A stretch of 64,000 bases of DNA. It comes from Pseudogymnoascus destructans. Lineage: Eukaryota; Ascomycota; Leotiomycetes; Thelebolales; Thelebolaceae. The notes below the pieces were generated by a model. That model worked only from the letters and a program-made list of their open reading frames with translations, searched no databases and was not told the DNA's origin. Positions 62,921-64,000 of the stretch are shown here, piece by piece. The stretch spans positions 1,302,001 through 1,366,000 of the forward strand of contig NW_020167524.1 in assembly GCF_001641265.1 (NCBI RefSeq), read 5' to 3'. The position numbers and the translations under genes are program-made. Each line of letters opens with the position of its first letter. Position 1 is the first letter of the stretch.

Positions 62921-64000
62921 TCACCCAGACACCCACGCCGCAGCTCTACGGGCACCAAACGTAGTAGCAAGACGCAGTCCACTGGAACCCATAGGGAAAT
63001 AACTGATAAGATACCAAAGCAGACAAGCCAGCTGTATGATGGCCGAGAGGAGCGTTAAGAGTGTGCTTCGAAGCTATATTGCAAAAACCAACCGGTCAGC
63101 TGATATCCCTTCCAAATCTTTCCGCCACTCTCCCAAGAGAGCAGCAGACTCGACAATGACGAAGACATCAAACTTACCCCGAGCGAAAAATACAGCGTCA
63201 GCCCAATAGACCCGAAATACGCCGCGGTGAACGGCAGCCGCTGCGCAGACACAAGGTGCCGCCCATAAGTCAGCGGGCCCATCATGACGGCCCACGACGC
63301 TAGGAAGAGGACGGACCCGAGTGACCATCTATAAACCGGGCTTGGTGTTAGCTTATGTGCCTTCGGTGCATGAACTGTAGGGGATTCATCAAAAGCCACC
63401 GTAAATCGCTGGATCCGCTCTAAGTGGGTGAATGAGTCGCACAGGAATACGCCACACCCATGGTGGGAAGGGGGGGAGACAGGACTAGCATGTGCAAATG
63501 GGCGGCTTGCAGTTCGTTGGCGCCATCGTGGTTGGGGGCGTGCGCATGTTGTCTCAGAAGCGCCCCATAACGTGCCAGTGAAGGATGACAGGGGGAGCTG
63601 AACTGAAATAGAAAGAAAGCGATTTTTTGAAAGGAACTAGTACTTGCAGTATAGCGAATTTGCGCGGCTTCAACGCCATGACGGGGAAGAGCGCGAAACA
63701 GATGACGAAGCAGGCGAGGGCGCCGAGGTTGCACCCACTGAAGATTAGGATTCGGTCCCATCTACTCACTGAGGTAACGTTAGACACGATCGTGGACCCA
63801 TAACTCTTTTCTTTCTATAAATAATGCAGCAGAGTTTGATAGATCGGGGACCCGCTCACCAGTAGATCGGGACGGAGGGGTAGATCGAGGTTCCATCCCG
63901 TCCGTCGCCAACTGGTGGCGGTGGAGGTGCTGGAAATACGAGAGGGGCTTCACTCACGTGCAAAGAAGCCTTCTTCTTCCTCCCTCCTATTGGGTGCAGG
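62921..64000 (-). CDS. SFT2: Sft2/Got1-type Golgi vesicle transport membrane protein, 5'-partial
   Basis: Sft2 is a small tetra-spanning protein of the late Golgi involved in fusion of endosome-derived vesicles. Exons read in the window: >64000-63958, 63768-63648, 63328-63178 and 63073-62921. Joined: PAPNRREEEEGFFA|LSRWDRILIFSG...ACFVICFALFP...KPRKFAI|LWSLGSVLFLASWAVMMGP...FTAAYFGSIGLTLYFSLG|LRSTLLTLLSAIIQLACLLWYLISYFPMGSSG. Four hydrophobic segments and the LTLYF and ISYFPMGSSG blocks match the family. The intron between 63648 and 63328 starts with GCAAGT instead of GT; only this GC donor restores KFAILWSLGS. The start codon lies beyond the right edge. Confidence 0.93.

Noticed and set aside
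1..64000. tRNA or rRNA genes
   Set aside because: I scanned by eye for B-box like ggttcgaatcc words within a cloverleaf context and for rRNA cores and found none that I can support; a tRNAscan-SE run would be decisive.

Overview
The window is nuclear DNA of a filamentous ascomycete (Pezizomycotina). Short introns of about 45-70 bases with GTAAGT/GTATGT donors and CTAAC-type branch points interrupt most genes, intergenic gaps are compact, and the gene set is fungal: SEY1, Mif2/CENP-C, MHF2, GPI3, DBP6, NPR3, COX19, SFT2, a DUF3824 protein, a GPI-anchored Ser/Thr-rich cupredoxin and a chromodomain Ty3/gypsy element. I cannot fix the class from sequence alone; a leotiomycete-like fungus is only a guess.

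Layout. 1-1842: a frameshifted M3 metallopeptidase relic, cut by the window start. 2196-12714: secreted pepsin-like protease (-), HMG-box protein (-), ER-shaping GTPase SEY1 (+), RNase H2 catalytic subunit (-), and kinetochore protein CENP-C/Mif2 (+). About 12950-21681: a transposon island made of a broken Ty3/gypsy chromovirus carrying an inverted LTR inside pol, further whole and partial copies of that LTR, a solo LTR of a second family with a 5-bp target duplication, the remnant of one pogo/Fot1 DNA transposon, and a second pogo element with about 85-bp inverted repeats inserted into it. 22293-34449: MHF2/CENP-X, a cupredoxin-like GPI protein, a BTB protein, the mitochondrial ADP/ATP carrier, a spindle-pole-body-type coiled-coil protein and a frameshifted glutathione transferase. 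34915-43088: divergent ribosomal protein pair RPS5/RPS25, a cytochrome b5-fold (Dap1/MAPR-like) membrane protein, DEAD-box helicase DBP6 and GPI-anchor enzyme GPI3. 44224-54640: damaged GH10 xylanase, NPR3, COX19, a GFA-domain fragment, a GPI wall protein and a DUF3824 protein. 56779-64000: La-domain RNA-binding protein, a minisatellite-rich spacer, and SFT2 running off the right edge.

Most genes are conserved housekeeping functions in chromosome segregation, ribosome biogenesis, ER/Golgi membrane traffic, GPI-anchor synthesis, mitochondrial assembly and TORC1 nutrient control; they form no operon or biosynthetic cluster. Four loci look decayed (M3 peptidase, GST, GH10, GFA fragment). I saw no convincing new biochemical system. 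The most unusual material is the nested transposon island between the two centromere-protein genes, several odd gene structures (an ATG-only exon, a 22-base exon, a GC-AG intron), and repeated ATCACGTGAT palindromes in a spacer. Exon boundaries were read by eye from splice signals and reading-frame continuity.
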